From Clostridia bacterium (lineage in GTDB: Bacteria > Bacillota > Clostridia > TANB77 > CAG-465), in NCBI GenBank assembly GCA_017626395.1, contig JAGAIU010000055.1, forward strand, positions 34,092 through 98,091: 64,000 nucleotides of DNA. The letters run 5' to 3'. This document shows, in pieces, positions 34,517 to 43,950 of this stretch. A program made the position numbers and the translations under genes. The number at the start of each line of letters is the position of its first letter. The stretch's first letter is position 1. The notes below the pieces were generated by a model. It saw only the letters and a list, made by a program, of their open reading frames with translations, had not been told where the DNA came from and did no database searches.

Positions 34517-37500
34517 TTAGTTTCTTTTCATTTTTTTTGCTGTTCTAACTATTAATCCTAGTGATACTAGAGCTACCATTACATATGCAGCTACTGCAAT
34601 ATCTCCAGTTGGAACGTTTGTGAAATCTACTTCATAAACAGCACCATCTTCGTCGATTGTTACTTCGAATACTGTTGCATCTAATTCGTATCCTTCAGCA
34701 GCTTCTGTTTCTTCAACATAGTATACACCATATCTTAAATCTTCAGCTTTGAAGTATCCATTTTCATCGCTCATTCCTTCTTCTACTAAATTTCCTAGTT
34801 CGTCAGTTATAGCAAATTTACATCCAGGTACTGGTTCTGCTGTTTCAGCATCTGTTTTGTAAACTACGATTGTTCCTTTTTTGTAAACAACTTCTACTAC
34901 ATCTTCAACTGGTTCGTTTTCTAGATATAGTTCAGTATCTTCTGGAAGTACGTATTGATCTGCTAAATCTTCAACAACTCTTACATATCTACCAGCTCTT
35001 ATTCCTTCGAATACAACTGTTCCTTCTTCATCTGTTGCAGCTTCATAAGCTACTTCATTTGTTTCAGGATCTATTAATAATACTGTAGCATCTTCTACTA
35101 CAACTTTGTCTTCGTCGATAACTTCTACAGTTAAATCAACTTTTGTACGAACGTCTTGTAATACTAATTCAGCTTCTTGAGCTACTGTTGTAACTTCGAA
35201 TTGATATGCTTTTTCATCTAAATCATAGTATTTAGGAGCAACTGTTTCTCTTACAGCATATGTTCCATAAGGAAGTCCTTCTAAAGTTATTTCTCCATTT
35301 TCATCTGTTGTACGAACAACTGGTACTTTTTCTCCATCTACTTTTTCTAGTAATGGGAAGAATTTACCACTGTTACCCATATATAATACTTCGTATTCAG
35401 CACCAGCAAGTCTTGTTACTGGAGTAGTTTTTTCAACATCTCCTAAAAGACCACCTAGAACACCTTCTGCAAAGTCTTCTATTTTAGAAAGAAGTGAATG
35501 TCTTTCTATTTCTGGTAATGAAACTTCTTCAATTTTTGTTAATGTAAATGTAGTTACTTTTTTAGCTTGATTTACAATTGTTTCAACAGCGATATCAAAT
35601 ACTTTATCTGTAGTATTTGCAGGTACTGCATTGATTTCATATTTTTTATCACTTACAACATAGTTTTCATTAGTTTCAAGTTCTTTTGCATAGAATTTAC
35701 CTGTTGGTAATTCAGAATTTAATGTAGCTTTTCCATTCATATCCATTCTTACAACATCTACTAATGTATCTGCAGGGATTTTTACTTCTCCTTTAGCATT
35801 TTTGATGTCTTCAGCTGCATATATTCCAACAACAACGTCTAGGTATGCATCTTCTCTAGCAAGACCCATAACATCATCTTCGTTTTCTCTGTAGAAGCTT
35901 AAGTCTTTAAATTCTTTTGTTAATTCTACTTCATAAGCTTGTTTATCTAATGTATAAGCTTTATTTACTGCATATTCAAGAATGTTTTGTCCTTTATATG
36001 TTAGTAATAAATCTTGTTTTTCTGTATTTAATACATATCCTTCTGGAGCAGTTACTTGTTCAATTGTGTATGAACCTAAGTATAATTTAGCTGTTGCTTG
36101 TCCATTAGCATCTGTTGTTAATGTTAATGTTTCACCAGCAGCCATTCTTACTGTTCCATCTAAAGTTTTGATATCTTCTTTAGCTGTTACTTTATAAACA
36201 ACTCCAGAGATAACACTTCCACCGAATACTGGACGATTAATTGTTAATTTTCCGTCAGCTTCGCTAGTAGTTCCTGTTAATATTTGTCCTGTAGTTTTTA
36301 CAGTTAGGTTTACTTTTTGTGGCATGTTTTTAACAACTGCTACAACCATATCTTTTTCATAGTCGCCAACTTCATTAGTTTCAACTTTGAAAGTTCCAGC
36401 TACAACATTTTCAGTTGCAGATTGGTTATAATATCCTTCTGGAGCTACAATTTCATAGATTTTGTATTCTCCATATGGAAGCATCTCAGGCATTACTAAG
36501 AATCCTTGAGCATCTGTTTTGTATGTGTATAAAGTTTCTTCATATGGATACATTACTTTTTGTACTACTGTTTGGTTGTTTGAATCAACAACTCTAAATT
36601 CAGTATTAGCTGCTGGAATTAATTTACCAGTTTCAGCATCTTGTTTTTCTATTTTAATGTATCTTTGAGCAACTTCTGTGTTAACTAATTTTGAATAAAT
36701 ATAAGTATCTTCAGAATTAATCAATATTGGCATTGGATCCATATAATCTAATTCTGGTTTAACTTTTTCTATTTCAGTACAAGTGTATTGACCATAAGGT
36801 ATATCAGTGAAATCTGCATAACCTTTATCATCAACTACAGTTTCATATGATTGATTTGGATCTGAATCTAAAGTCAATTTTAATTTTGAACCTACAGCTG
36901 GGTCTTTAGTTGTGCTTCCACTTAAATCACTTACTGAAACAATCATTCTGAATCCACCATAGATTACATTGTCTGTAGAAGTAACTGTTGTTACTTTTTG
37001 TCCGTTAGCTTCTGTTTTAGCTGCTGAAGCTAAAGCTGTTTTAACTTGTGTATCTATTTTACATCCAGCTGGTGCTGTTAATTCTTTTACATAGTAATCT
37101 TTTAATTCTAATGGATCAGAAACTGCAACACCTGAAGCATCAGTTGTAACTTCTTGTACTAATTTTGTACAATTTTGGTCTTCGTATATTCCATATACTG
37201 CACCTGCAACTGTTGCATCACCAGTTCTAGAGTTTGTTGCACTAGTTCCTAGTGATTTAGTTACTTTTACTCTTAAAGCATTAGTATAGAAACTTACATA
37301 TGTAACAGTATCAACATTTTGTCTGTTAGCTAAGTATACTAATTTTTCTCCAGATGATGTTTGAACATATTGTGGTACATAGAATCCTCTATTTACAGAT
37401 TTGTATACAGGGATACAAATAGGTGCTGCTGAAGTTCCTACTTGTTCTGTAGCAAAGAATGTTATTTGAGAACCATTTTTGCTATATTCTATTCCAGAAT

Positions 37501-38281
37501 GTCCATCAACTGTTAAATTGATTCCTGCAACTACGTCAATTGCATTAACATCATTTAATGTAACTTCATATCTTCCTGTTGCTTCATTCCAAGTCATTTC
37601 AACTGGATTAGCATTAGCTTCTGTTTGTGATGCATATGTATATGATGGGTTTGATAAAGCTTGATTTACAGAATTTCTAATATAATAGTATTCTGATAAT
37701 GCATTTCCTGATAGGTTAGCATTAACGATAGCATTTTCATCTGCTGTTCCTAAAACTCCAGCATTAGCCATCCATATGTACATTTGTGTAGCATAAGAAG
37801 CACTCTTTAAATAATCTGTGATAGCAGTTTGATCTGCAGCTTGAGCTGAACCTAATGTAGCATTGCTGAATGCTAAGGCTAGACCAATTCTGTTATCTAC
37901 GGCACTACCATTTCCAACGCCAACTCCTACAACTTCTTCTCTATTGTTTGAAGCAGTAGCATTATAGTTTACACTATATGCATTCCAATATACTCCTCCT
38001 GCATTATTCTTTATAGAATAAGAGTAAACTGGGTTTTTAGCTGCACCAAGAACAGAGTCATTTGTTCTAAAGCCAGTTGTGAAAAGGTAAACTTCGTTTT
38101 CATAAGCACTTGCTGATGGTTCGTCCCCATCTTCTATAGCTGCAAGTTGAGAAGCTATAATTGTGCTTATTTTGATTTGTTCTTTGTTAGGCATTGTAGC
38201 TGCTTTTACATTAGTAGTAACCATTGATACAGCTACCATTAATACGAAAGCAAATACATATCTAAGCTTACTTATTTTCAT
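34517..38281 (-). CDS. Giant SpaA/Cna-B-repeat surface protein with thioester-domain-like head
   Basis: 1254 residues. A signal peptide (1-28, cleaved near VKA-ATM) precedes a head domain (about 30-320) with ATQMYIWMANAG, which resembles the Gln motif of adhesin thioester domains. The place of the partner Cys reads VYSYSIKN, and no Cys occurs before about residue 290. Eight SpaA/Cna-B-like units follow (about 335-1210), with repeated K.D..TG and Y.V.E..AP.GY-type motifs that often form Lys-Asn isopeptide bonds. The C-terminus is NVPTGD, a hydrophobic stretch and KKMKRN: a sortase signal resembling the clostridial NVQTG/SPxTG variants. Probably a wall-anchored adhesin or pilin. It is less AT-rich than its neighbours and has its own promoter and terminator. 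Confidence 0.83.
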   Translation of the reverse strand: MKISKLRYVFAFVLMVAVSMVTTNVKAATMPNKEQIKISTIIASQLAAIEDGDEPSASAYENEVYLFTTGFRTNDSVLGAAKNPVYSYSIKNNAGGVYWNAYSVNYNATASNNREEVVGVGVGNGSAVDNRIGLALAFSNATLGSAQAADQTAITDYLKSASYATQMYIWMANAGVLGTADENAIVNANLSGNALSEYYYIRNSVNQALSNPSYTYASQTEANANPVEMTWNEATGRYEVTLNDVNAIDVVAGINLTVDGHSGIEYSKNGSQITFFATEQVGTSAAPICIPVYKSVNRGFYVPQYVQTSSGEKLVYLANRQNVDTVTYVSFYTNALRVKVTKSLGTSATNSRTGDATVAGAVYGIYEDQNCTKLVQEVTTDASGVAVSDPLELKDYYVKELTAPAGCKIDTQVKTALASAAKTEANGQKVTTVTSTDNVIYGGFRMIVSVSDLSGSTTKDPAVGSKLKLTLDSDPNQSYETVVDDKGYADFTDIPYGQYTCTEIEKVKPELDYMDPMPILINSEDTYIYSKLVNTEVAQRYIKIEKQDAETGKLIPAANTEFRVVDSNNQTVVQKVMYPYEETLYTYKTDAQGFLVMPEMLPYGEYKIYEIVAPEGYYNQSATENVVAGTFKVETNEVGDYEKDMVVAVVKNMPQKVNLTVKTTGQILTGTTSEADGKLTINRPVFGGSVISGVVYKVTAKEDIKTLDGTVRMAAGETLTLTTDANGQATAKLYLGSYTIEQVTAPEGYVLNTEKQDLLLTYKGQNILEYAVNKAYTLDKQAYEVELTKEFKDLSFYRENEDDVMGLAREDAYLDVVVGIYAAEDIKNAKGEVKIPADTLVDVVRMDMNGKATLNSELPTGKFYAKELETNENYVVSDKKYEINAVPANTTDKVFDIAVETIVNQAKKVTTFTLTKIEEVSLPEIERHSLLSKIEDFAEGVLGGLLGDVEKTTPVTRLAGAEYEVLYMGNSGKFFPLLEKVDGEKVPVVRTTDENGEITLEGLPYGTYAVRETVAPKYYDLDEKAYQFEVTTVAQEAELVLQDVRTKVDLTVEVIDEDKVVVEDATVLLIDPETNEVAYEAATDEEGTVVFEGIRAGRYVRVVEDLADQYVLPEDTELYLENEPVEDVVEVVYKKGTIVVYKTDAETAEPVPGCKFAITDELGNLVEEGMSDENGYFKAEDLRYGVYYVEETEAAEGYELDATVFEVTIDEDGAVYEVDFTNVPTGDIAVAAYVMVALVSLGLIVRTAKKMKRN

Positions 38282-38342
38282 ATATCCTCTCCCTCTCTCC
38301 TTTTATTTTTCTCCCAAAAAATAAATTTTATTTTTATTTTCT

Positions 38343-38359
38343 GATATTAAAATAATATC
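38343..38359. promoter_or_regulatory. Perfect dyad over the -10 region of the surface-protein promoter
   Basis: GATATTA-aaa-TAATATC, two 7-bp arms around 3 bp, covering the -10 box and the predicted transcription start. It is a possible operator, though AT-rich dyads can arise by chance. Confidence 0.35.
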
Positions 38360-38380
38360 ATTAAGATTTTTTATTTTCAA
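38352..38380 (-). promoter_or_regulatory. Promoter of the surface-protein gene at 34517-38281
   Basis: Minus strand: TTGAAA (38375-38380), 17 bp, TATTAT (38352-38357), leader about 64 nt containing GGAGAGAGG. Confidence 0.55.
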
Positions 38381-38469
38381 CAACAAGTTTTTAAAATTTT
38401 ACTTTTTTATTTATTTTGTGACATAATATTACATTTAAATTTCAACAGTATTTCACACAAGTTGCAAGT

Positions 38470-38497
38470 AAAAAAATACCCCTATTTCTAGGGGCAT
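38470..38497 (-). terminator. Terminator of the second surface-protein gene
   Basis: Minus strand: ATGCCCCTA/TAGGGGTAT with a 4-nt loop, followed by TTTTTT. It separates the two surface genes into independent transcripts. Confidence 0.8.
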
Positions 38498-38504
38498 TCT
38501 AAAA

Positions 38505-41500
38505 CTATTTATCTTTGTCTATTTTTTCTCTTATTAAATCTCTTTTAGTATAAACTATATATACAATTCCAGTTATACTTGCTATTAAAACTATTGAGAA
38601 TAACATTACATTTATATCTGATGTATTTACTCTAAGTTCGTTGCTAACATTTATTTGTTCAATTTCTTCATCTACTACTATTCTATGTGGAGTTGTATCT
38701 AAGATATATTCTTCTGGTGCACTTATTTCTGTATATGTATAAGTGCCATACGGGATATTTTCAAAATAATATTCACCATTTTCATCTGTAGTACCTTTTA
38801 CTACAAAATCTATTTCCTCACTTTTAAGTTCAAATGTACAGTTTGGTATTTTGTTTCCACCAAGTAAATCTGTTTTGTTTATTTTTACAGTCGCACTCTT
38901 TCTTAAGTTTTCTACTGTTGTAATAGTTGGTGTTAAATCTTCGTTTATACTAAATTCATGTTTATCTGTATTTAGTTCATATATATCTGGTGCTGTCAGT
39001 TCTTGATAATAATATTTCTTTCCAACTTCTAATAAATCTATTGGAATATAAAAATCTCCATTCTCATCTGTTGTACTTGTGTAGATAACTGTATCTGTGT
39101 CGTTAGTTATTTCAAAAGTACAATCTGGTATAACTTGCGAATTAAAAGCATCCGTTTTTGTAAATAATTTAATTTCTATAAGCTTATTTGTAGCTTCTAC
39201 TTCTAAAGGTGTTTCTATATGATCTTCTGTTATATCAAATTCATAAAGTGTATCATCTAGTTCATATCCTGTTGGAGCTACTATTTCTTGATAATAATAT
39301 TTTCCAAATGGTAAATCTTCAACTAAAAATGTTCCATCTGCATCTGTAGTATATTCTGCTGCACCTTCATCTGTAAATAATTCTTTTGCTACTCCATTGT
39401 CATCATAGTATAATTTAAATTTAGCTCCACTTAGTGCATGTTTTTTTGCATCATAGCCAGTAAATATATCTGTTACTCTTTCAATAATATTTCTTGGTTC
39501 TTCAGAATATTTATATAATCTAAATTTACCTAAGCTACCTAATCTATTTTCTACTGTCCTTAATAAATTAACTGTATTTACTGGTGTTGAATTATCTTCT
39601 GTAACAAAACTGAAATCATAATTATTTTCATTTAGTACATAGTTTCTATTTGTTTGTATTTCTTTTACATAGTATTCACCTAATGGTAAATCATAATTTT
39701 CTGTGCTACTTCCTTCATCTGTAATATATAGTTTATCTACTAATGTATCTTTAGGAATAATTGTCTCTCCTTTGTAGTTAGTTAAATCTTCTTTTGAATA
39801 TACACCTAGCACAACATCTTTATATGCATTATCTAGTACTGTCTTAAATTTTGACTCTTGCATATTCTTTCTAAGTTTTAATTTTACCTTTTGTCTAACA
39901 TTGGTATAATCCATATCATTTTCGTATCTTTCTATCTCTTGACCTTTATATTCAAGTACAAAAGATATCTCTTCACTTTGAATTATATATCCAGGTATTG
40001 TTTTACTTTCTCTTATTGTATATTTACCCAAATATAAATCTTGAGATTTCCCAATACCATCTTCTCCAGTAACAAAAGTTACTGTTTCTCCTGCTTTCAT
40101 TCTAACAGTTCCATCAGGTGTTATTATATCTTCCGCTGCTTCAATTGTATATTCAACACCTTCTAAGCCTCTTTCTTCATATACTGGTCTTGTCATATCA
40201 TCTTCTTGAACTGAGTCTGTAAACATATCTCCTTTTTTAAATATTGCTACACAAGCAACTTGTGGCTTATTTGGAAATTCTACTGAAACTATTTGTTGTT
40301 GCACAGGATTTTCTGGTGTAGTTGCTTCTATTACAAATGACATTCTAGTTTGACTTCTTGCATATCCATAAGGTGCTACTACCTCTTCTAATTCATACTC
40401 TCCTGGTATTAACCCGTCTGGTAACACAAGAGTTCCATCACTAGTAGTTACAAATTCTTCTATCTCTGTTGGTGTTGGATAATTATATGTTTGTTTTATA
40501 TATTGTTTAGTAGCTACATCCCATACTTTAAATGTAGCACCTGATACTGGTATAGATTTTCCTGTTTCAGCATCTGTTTTTACGATTTTTAGCTTTCTTT
40601 CATATCTTGCATCTTGAAAAATATAATGCAACTTTTGATTGTCATAGGCTATATATACAGCTTGTGGTTCCATTATATCTACAAACTCTAAACTTTTAGT
40701 TTCAGTTATTGTGTACCAACCATATGGAATATCTATAAACTCTGCATATCCTATATCATTTACAACTGATGTATATTTAACACTAGGGTTAGAGTTCAAG
40801 CTTAAAGTAAGTTCTACACCAGTCGCCGGGTCTTTAGTTGTACTTCCTACACCTGTATTAGTATTATTTTCTTTATATTTAACTATGTATATGTCTCCTT
40901 TTTCTACCAGATCTTTTGAAGTAATACTATGATATGAAAATTCATCATTTTGATTAGCCGGATTTTGTGTTACGGGGTACACATTTTCATCTATTAAATA
41001 TCCCTCTGGTCTTTTGGTTTCTTTTATATAATACGTGCCAACTAAATACCAACCACTTATACCTGAATATGTTCCGTCATCTTGTTTTTGTATAGTTATT
41101 GTTTCTATTGCATCAGTACACTCGCTATCTCTATATAATGTATATTGTGCACCTTCAAGATGTGCATCTCCCTGCACTGCAGTTCCTGTTTCAATATCTT
41201 CTTTGAAAACTTTTATTTGCATTTTTTTAGCTACATTTTCTTTTGTATAAGTATATGCTTCTCTTTCAGAAGCATCTTGCTCTATAAACACATCAAAATT
41301 ATCTATTTTAAGTGCTGTATCTGGAACTACTATTTCTTCTATCTCATATGTTCCATAAGGTAAATCTTCTATCACACAATATCCACTTTCATCTGTAACA
41401 GTTGAATAATATACCTTCTTTCTATCACTTTTTAAAGTAGCACTAAATTTAGCACCTGCTAAATTTGTCTGTGGAGTAGAATCTGTTTTTTGAAGTTTCT

Positions 41501-42992
41501 TTATTATCTCAATATCATTTATTTTTACTTGTTCCGTTGCTGTATGTGTTGTTTCTATAAATTCTATATCTTGCCCTGCATATTCAATAGTAAAGTCGCT
41601 TTCATTTGTATTTAATAAATAACCTTCCGAAGGAGTGACTTCTTTATACATATAATTACCTAGTGGTAAATCTACGTAGTTAGATATTCCGTCATCTCCT
41701 GTAGTGCATATTCCTACTTCTTGACCATCACTATATATTAGTGTAGCACCTGTTGGTGAGTATATCTCTCCTCTTGCATAAATTTTATATACCGCACCAC
41801 TTAGTTTAGCATCGCCTTGTGGTGTTGAACCAGTTAAGGCATCTTCCTTCTTTATTTTAATTCTACCTTTAGCACTTCTGTTCACTTTACTTGTACTAAC
41901 TGTTATACCTGTTACTATATTTTGTGTCATGTCTGTTCTATCGTTATAATAACCATCTGATGCATTAGTTTCAGACACTATATATGTTCCAGCGGGTAAT
42001 CCATTAAATGTTGCAATACCATTTTCGTCTGTAACTTCGGTCACACTATTAGAACCTTTTACTACCCTAAATGTAGTTCCAGATATAGGGTTACCATACT
42101 CATCTTCTTTTTTTACTTCCATATTACCTATAGCTCTTATACCATTAGCAAGTGCCATTCTAGAAGAAGCTGATGTAGGTGTTACAGAATATTCAGAAGA
42201 TATAAGTGATTGTGATACTACCCCTATTGAATTATATCCTGTTGTTGTATTAAACATATTTCCTTTAGCATTAGCTGTCAAATCTATTTCATTTATATCT
42301 GTCGTAATTGCTTCAAGTGGAATTCTAACTTGAAATGTAGTATCTGCTACAAGATTTGTTGTTTGTATTGGATTTCCCCATACATCAGATATAAAGGAAC
42401 CAGCAGGAAGACTTGCAAGATTTATATCATAAGAGTCTGTATTTGCTCCTCTACTTACAGTAATTGGATTAGATACATAGTACATTCCTTGTATTTCAAA
42501 TGTTAAATTATTTGTAGATAAATTAGGACTAGCAGTTGCTCCTGTATAAGAAGCTGCTGCATAATATAAATTTTTAGCAGCTTGAACGCATCCCGGATCT
42601 CCTGCATATAGATTTTCTATATTAATTTGACCTAGTAATGCCCAAATAACTGCCTGCCTTATTTGGAAGTTTGCTGCAACATTAGATGTATATCCATGAT
42701 CTGCTGCAAGTGCATACCCTATTCTCGGATCATTATACGGATAAGCTGAATATTCTGTTTTCTTAACAGGTACAGCCATTTCTATACAATATGCCATTGC
42801 ACCATCCATAGTATAGTAATATAATGCAGGACGTCCATATACAGCATCATGCTCTGGTATACCTACGTATAATGTATCAAATTTAGCAGCACCAGAAGTT
42901 AATGCTATTATTTTATTTGAGCTTGTAAATACTATTACTAGTACTGCTATTACAGCTATATATAATTTTTTTATCTTTATTAACTTTTTCAT
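38505..42992 (-). CDS. Giant thioester-domain and SpaA/Cna-B-repeat surface protein
   Basis: 1495 residues. A signal-like hydrophobic segment (about 10-30) precedes a thioester domain (about 35-160) with the Cys in MAYCIE and the Gln in IRQAVIWALLG, the pair that forms the reactive bond in covalent adhesins. An Ig-like region (about 165-290) follows, then eleven SpaA/Cna-B-like units (about 290-1450), several closely similar to units of the neighbouring 1254-aa protein (shared STTKDPA and IPYG.YT.TE motifs). The C-terminus is RVNTSD, a membrane segment and a basic tail. This aligns with NVPTGD of the neighbour but is a poor sortase motif. Start 42992 follows TGGAGG. A surface adhesin or pilus tip is likely. 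Confidence 0.83.
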   Translation of the reverse strand: MKKLIKIKKLYIAVIAVLVIVFTSSNKIIALTSGAAKFDTLYVGIPEHDAVYGRPALYYYTMDGAMAYCIEMAVPVKKTEYSAYPYNDPRIGYALAADHGYTSNVAANFQIRQAVIWALLGQINIENLYAGDPGCVQAAKNLYYAAASYTGATASPNLSTNNLTFEIQGMYYVSNPITVSRGANTDSYDINLASLPAGSFISDVWGNPIQTTNLVADTTFQVRIPLEAITTDINEIDLTANAKGNMFNTTTGYNSIGVVSQSLISSEYSVTPTSASSRMALANGIRAIGNMEVKKEDEYGNPISGTTFRVVKGSNSVTEVTDENGIATFNGLPAGTYIVSETNASDGYYNDRTDMTQNIVTGITVSTSKVNRSAKGRIKIKKEDALTGSTPQGDAKLSGAVYKIYARGEIYSPTGATLIYSDGQEVGICTTGDDGISNYVDLPLGNYMYKEVTPSEGYLLNTNESDFTIEYAGQDIEFIETTHTATEQVKINDIEIIKKLQKTDSTPQTNLAGAKFSATLKSDRKKVYYSTVTDESGYCVIEDLPYGTYEIEEIVVPDTALKIDNFDVFIEQDASEREAYTYTKENVAKKMQIKVFKEDIETGTAVQGDAHLEGAQYTLYRDSECTDAIETITIQKQDDGTYSGISGWYLVGTYYIKETKRPEGYLIDENVYPVTQNPANQNDEFSYHSITSKDLVEKGDIYIVKYKENNTNTGVGSTTKDPATGVELTLSLNSNPSVKYTSVVNDIGYAEFIDIPYGWYTITETKSLEFVDIMEPQAVYIAYDNQKLHYIFQDARYERKLKIVKTDAETGKSIPVSGATFKVWDVATKQYIKQTYNYPTPTEIEEFVTTSDGTLVLPDGLIPGEYELEEVVAPYGYARSQTRMSFVIEATTPENPVQQQIVSVEFPNKPQVACVAIFKKGDMFTDSVQEDDMTRPVYEERGLEGVEYTIEAAEDIITPDGTVRMKAGETVTFVTGEDGIGKSQDLYLGKYTIRESKTIPGYIIQSEEISFVLEYKGQEIERYENDMDYTNVRQKVKLKLRKNMQESKFKTVLDNAYKDVVLGVYSKEDLTNYKGETIIPKDTLVDKLYITDEGSSTENYDLPLGEYYVKEIQTNRNYVLNENNYDFSFVTEDNSTPVNTVNLLRTVENRLGSLGKFRLYKYSEEPRNIIERVTDIFTGYDAKKHALSGAKFKLYYDDNGVAKELFTDEGAAEYTTDADGTFLVEDLPFGKYYYQEIVAPTGYELDDTLYEFDITEDHIETPLEVEATNKLIEIKLFTKTDAFNSQVIPDCTFEITNDTDTVIYTSTTDENGDFYIPIDLLEVGKKYYYQELTAPDIYELNTDKHEFSINEDLTPTITTVENLRKSATVKINKTDLLGGNKIPNCTFELKSEEIDFVVKGTTDENGEYYFENIPYGTYTYTEISAPEEYILDTTPHRIVVDEEIEQINVSNELRVNTSDINVMLFSIVLIASITGIVYIVYTKRDLIREKIDKDK

Positions 42993-43082
42993 ATTATCCT
43001 CCACAAAAGAATTATTTGTTCTTTATTATCTTTTGGAAAACAGAAAAAAATATACAAGATTTTTTTAACAAATTTTAGTAAT

Positions 43083-43111
43083 TTGACTTTTCAATTATAT
43101 TTCTATATAAT
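43083..43111 (+). promoter_or_regulatory. Promoter of the second CmpB-family gene
   Basis: TTGACT (43083-43088), 17 bp, TATAAT (43106-43111), about 20 bp before ATG 43131. It excludes the longer frame from 43083. Confidence 0.65.
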
Positions 43112-43130
43112 ATCTGCGAAGGTGATTTTT

Positions 43131-43928
43131 ATGAATACATTTTATTTAATTTTTTTGTATTTTTTCATATACAGTGTATTAGGCTGGATAGTCGAAACTT
43201 TATACTGCAGAGTAAAAGGGGGTAAATGGACAAATAGAGGTTTCTTGTTTGGCCCTTATTGTCCAATATACGGCTTCGGTGCTTTAATTGTAATTTACTT
43301 TTTGAATTATTTCACTGCTTCACCTATCAAAGTATTCTTTTATGGTATGATATTTACTACCGCTTTAGAATATCTAACTAGTTTCCTTTTAGAAAAAATG
43401 TTTAATGCTAAATGGTGGGACTATTCAAGTATGAAATTTAATATAAATGGTAGAGTGTGTCTTTTAAACTCTCTAGAATTCGCGACATTAGGAATGTTAC
43501 TAACTTATATAATTCATCCAAATGTTTCTGAATTTGTATTAAAATTTCCAGAGCTGTTAAGACAAATGATATCTACTTCTTTACTTTTAATAATGACTAT
43601 AGATGCTTGTTCAACCGTAGCTTCGTTATTAAATTTAAAAGAAAAACTTGCTATACTTGAAGATTTTCGTGAGAAGATTAAAGCTAAAAATCCTTTTCCA
43701 CAAAAAATTTCAGATTTTTATCTATATAAAGAATTAAGTGAACTGAGAAGAAACTTAATTTCTAAAAGAAACTTTCAAATCGAGAGAATACTTGAAGCAT
43801 TCCCTAACTTTGAATTTAAAGATTTAAAAACTCAACTTGATGAATTTAAGTTAGACTTACACTTATTCAAACAAGATCTAAAGAAACAACGTGTAGAAAG
43901 AAAAGCTAATAAGAAAATAAAAAAATAA
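43131..43928 (+). CDS. CmpB-family (PF06541) membrane protein with charged C-terminal tail
   Basis: 265 residues from ATG 43131 (AAGGTG upstream). The first 180 or so hold about five membrane segments and the signature NRGFLFGPYCPIYGFGAL, plus GWIVETLYCR with the conserved Glu. The last 80 residues are highly charged and helical (LKTQLDEFKLDLHLFKQDLK) and are absent from the paralogue at 14775-15383. Function unknown. It is monocistronic and divergent from the giant surface gene. Confidence 0.75.
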   Translation: MNTFYLIFLYFFIYSVLGWIVETLYCRVKGGKWTNRGFLFGPYCPIYGFGALIVIYFLNYFTASPIKVFFYGMIFTTALEYLTSFLLEKMFNAKWWDYSSMKFNINGRVCLLNSLEFATLGMLLTYIIHPNVSEFVLKFPELLRQMISTSLLLIMTIDACSTVASLLNLKEKLAILEDFREKIKAKNPFPQKISDFYLYKELSELRRNLISKRNFQIERILEAFPNFEFKDLKTQLDEFKLDLHLFKQDLKKQRVERKANKKIKK

Positions 43929-43950
43929 AGCCAAATGGCTTTATTTTTTT
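43921..43950. terminator. Bidirectional terminator between the CmpB gene and the metal ATPase gene
   Basis: Stem AAATAAAGCC/GGCTTTATTT with a 4-nt loop, followed by T residues on both strands. It spans the stop codons of both converging genes. Confidence 0.8.
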
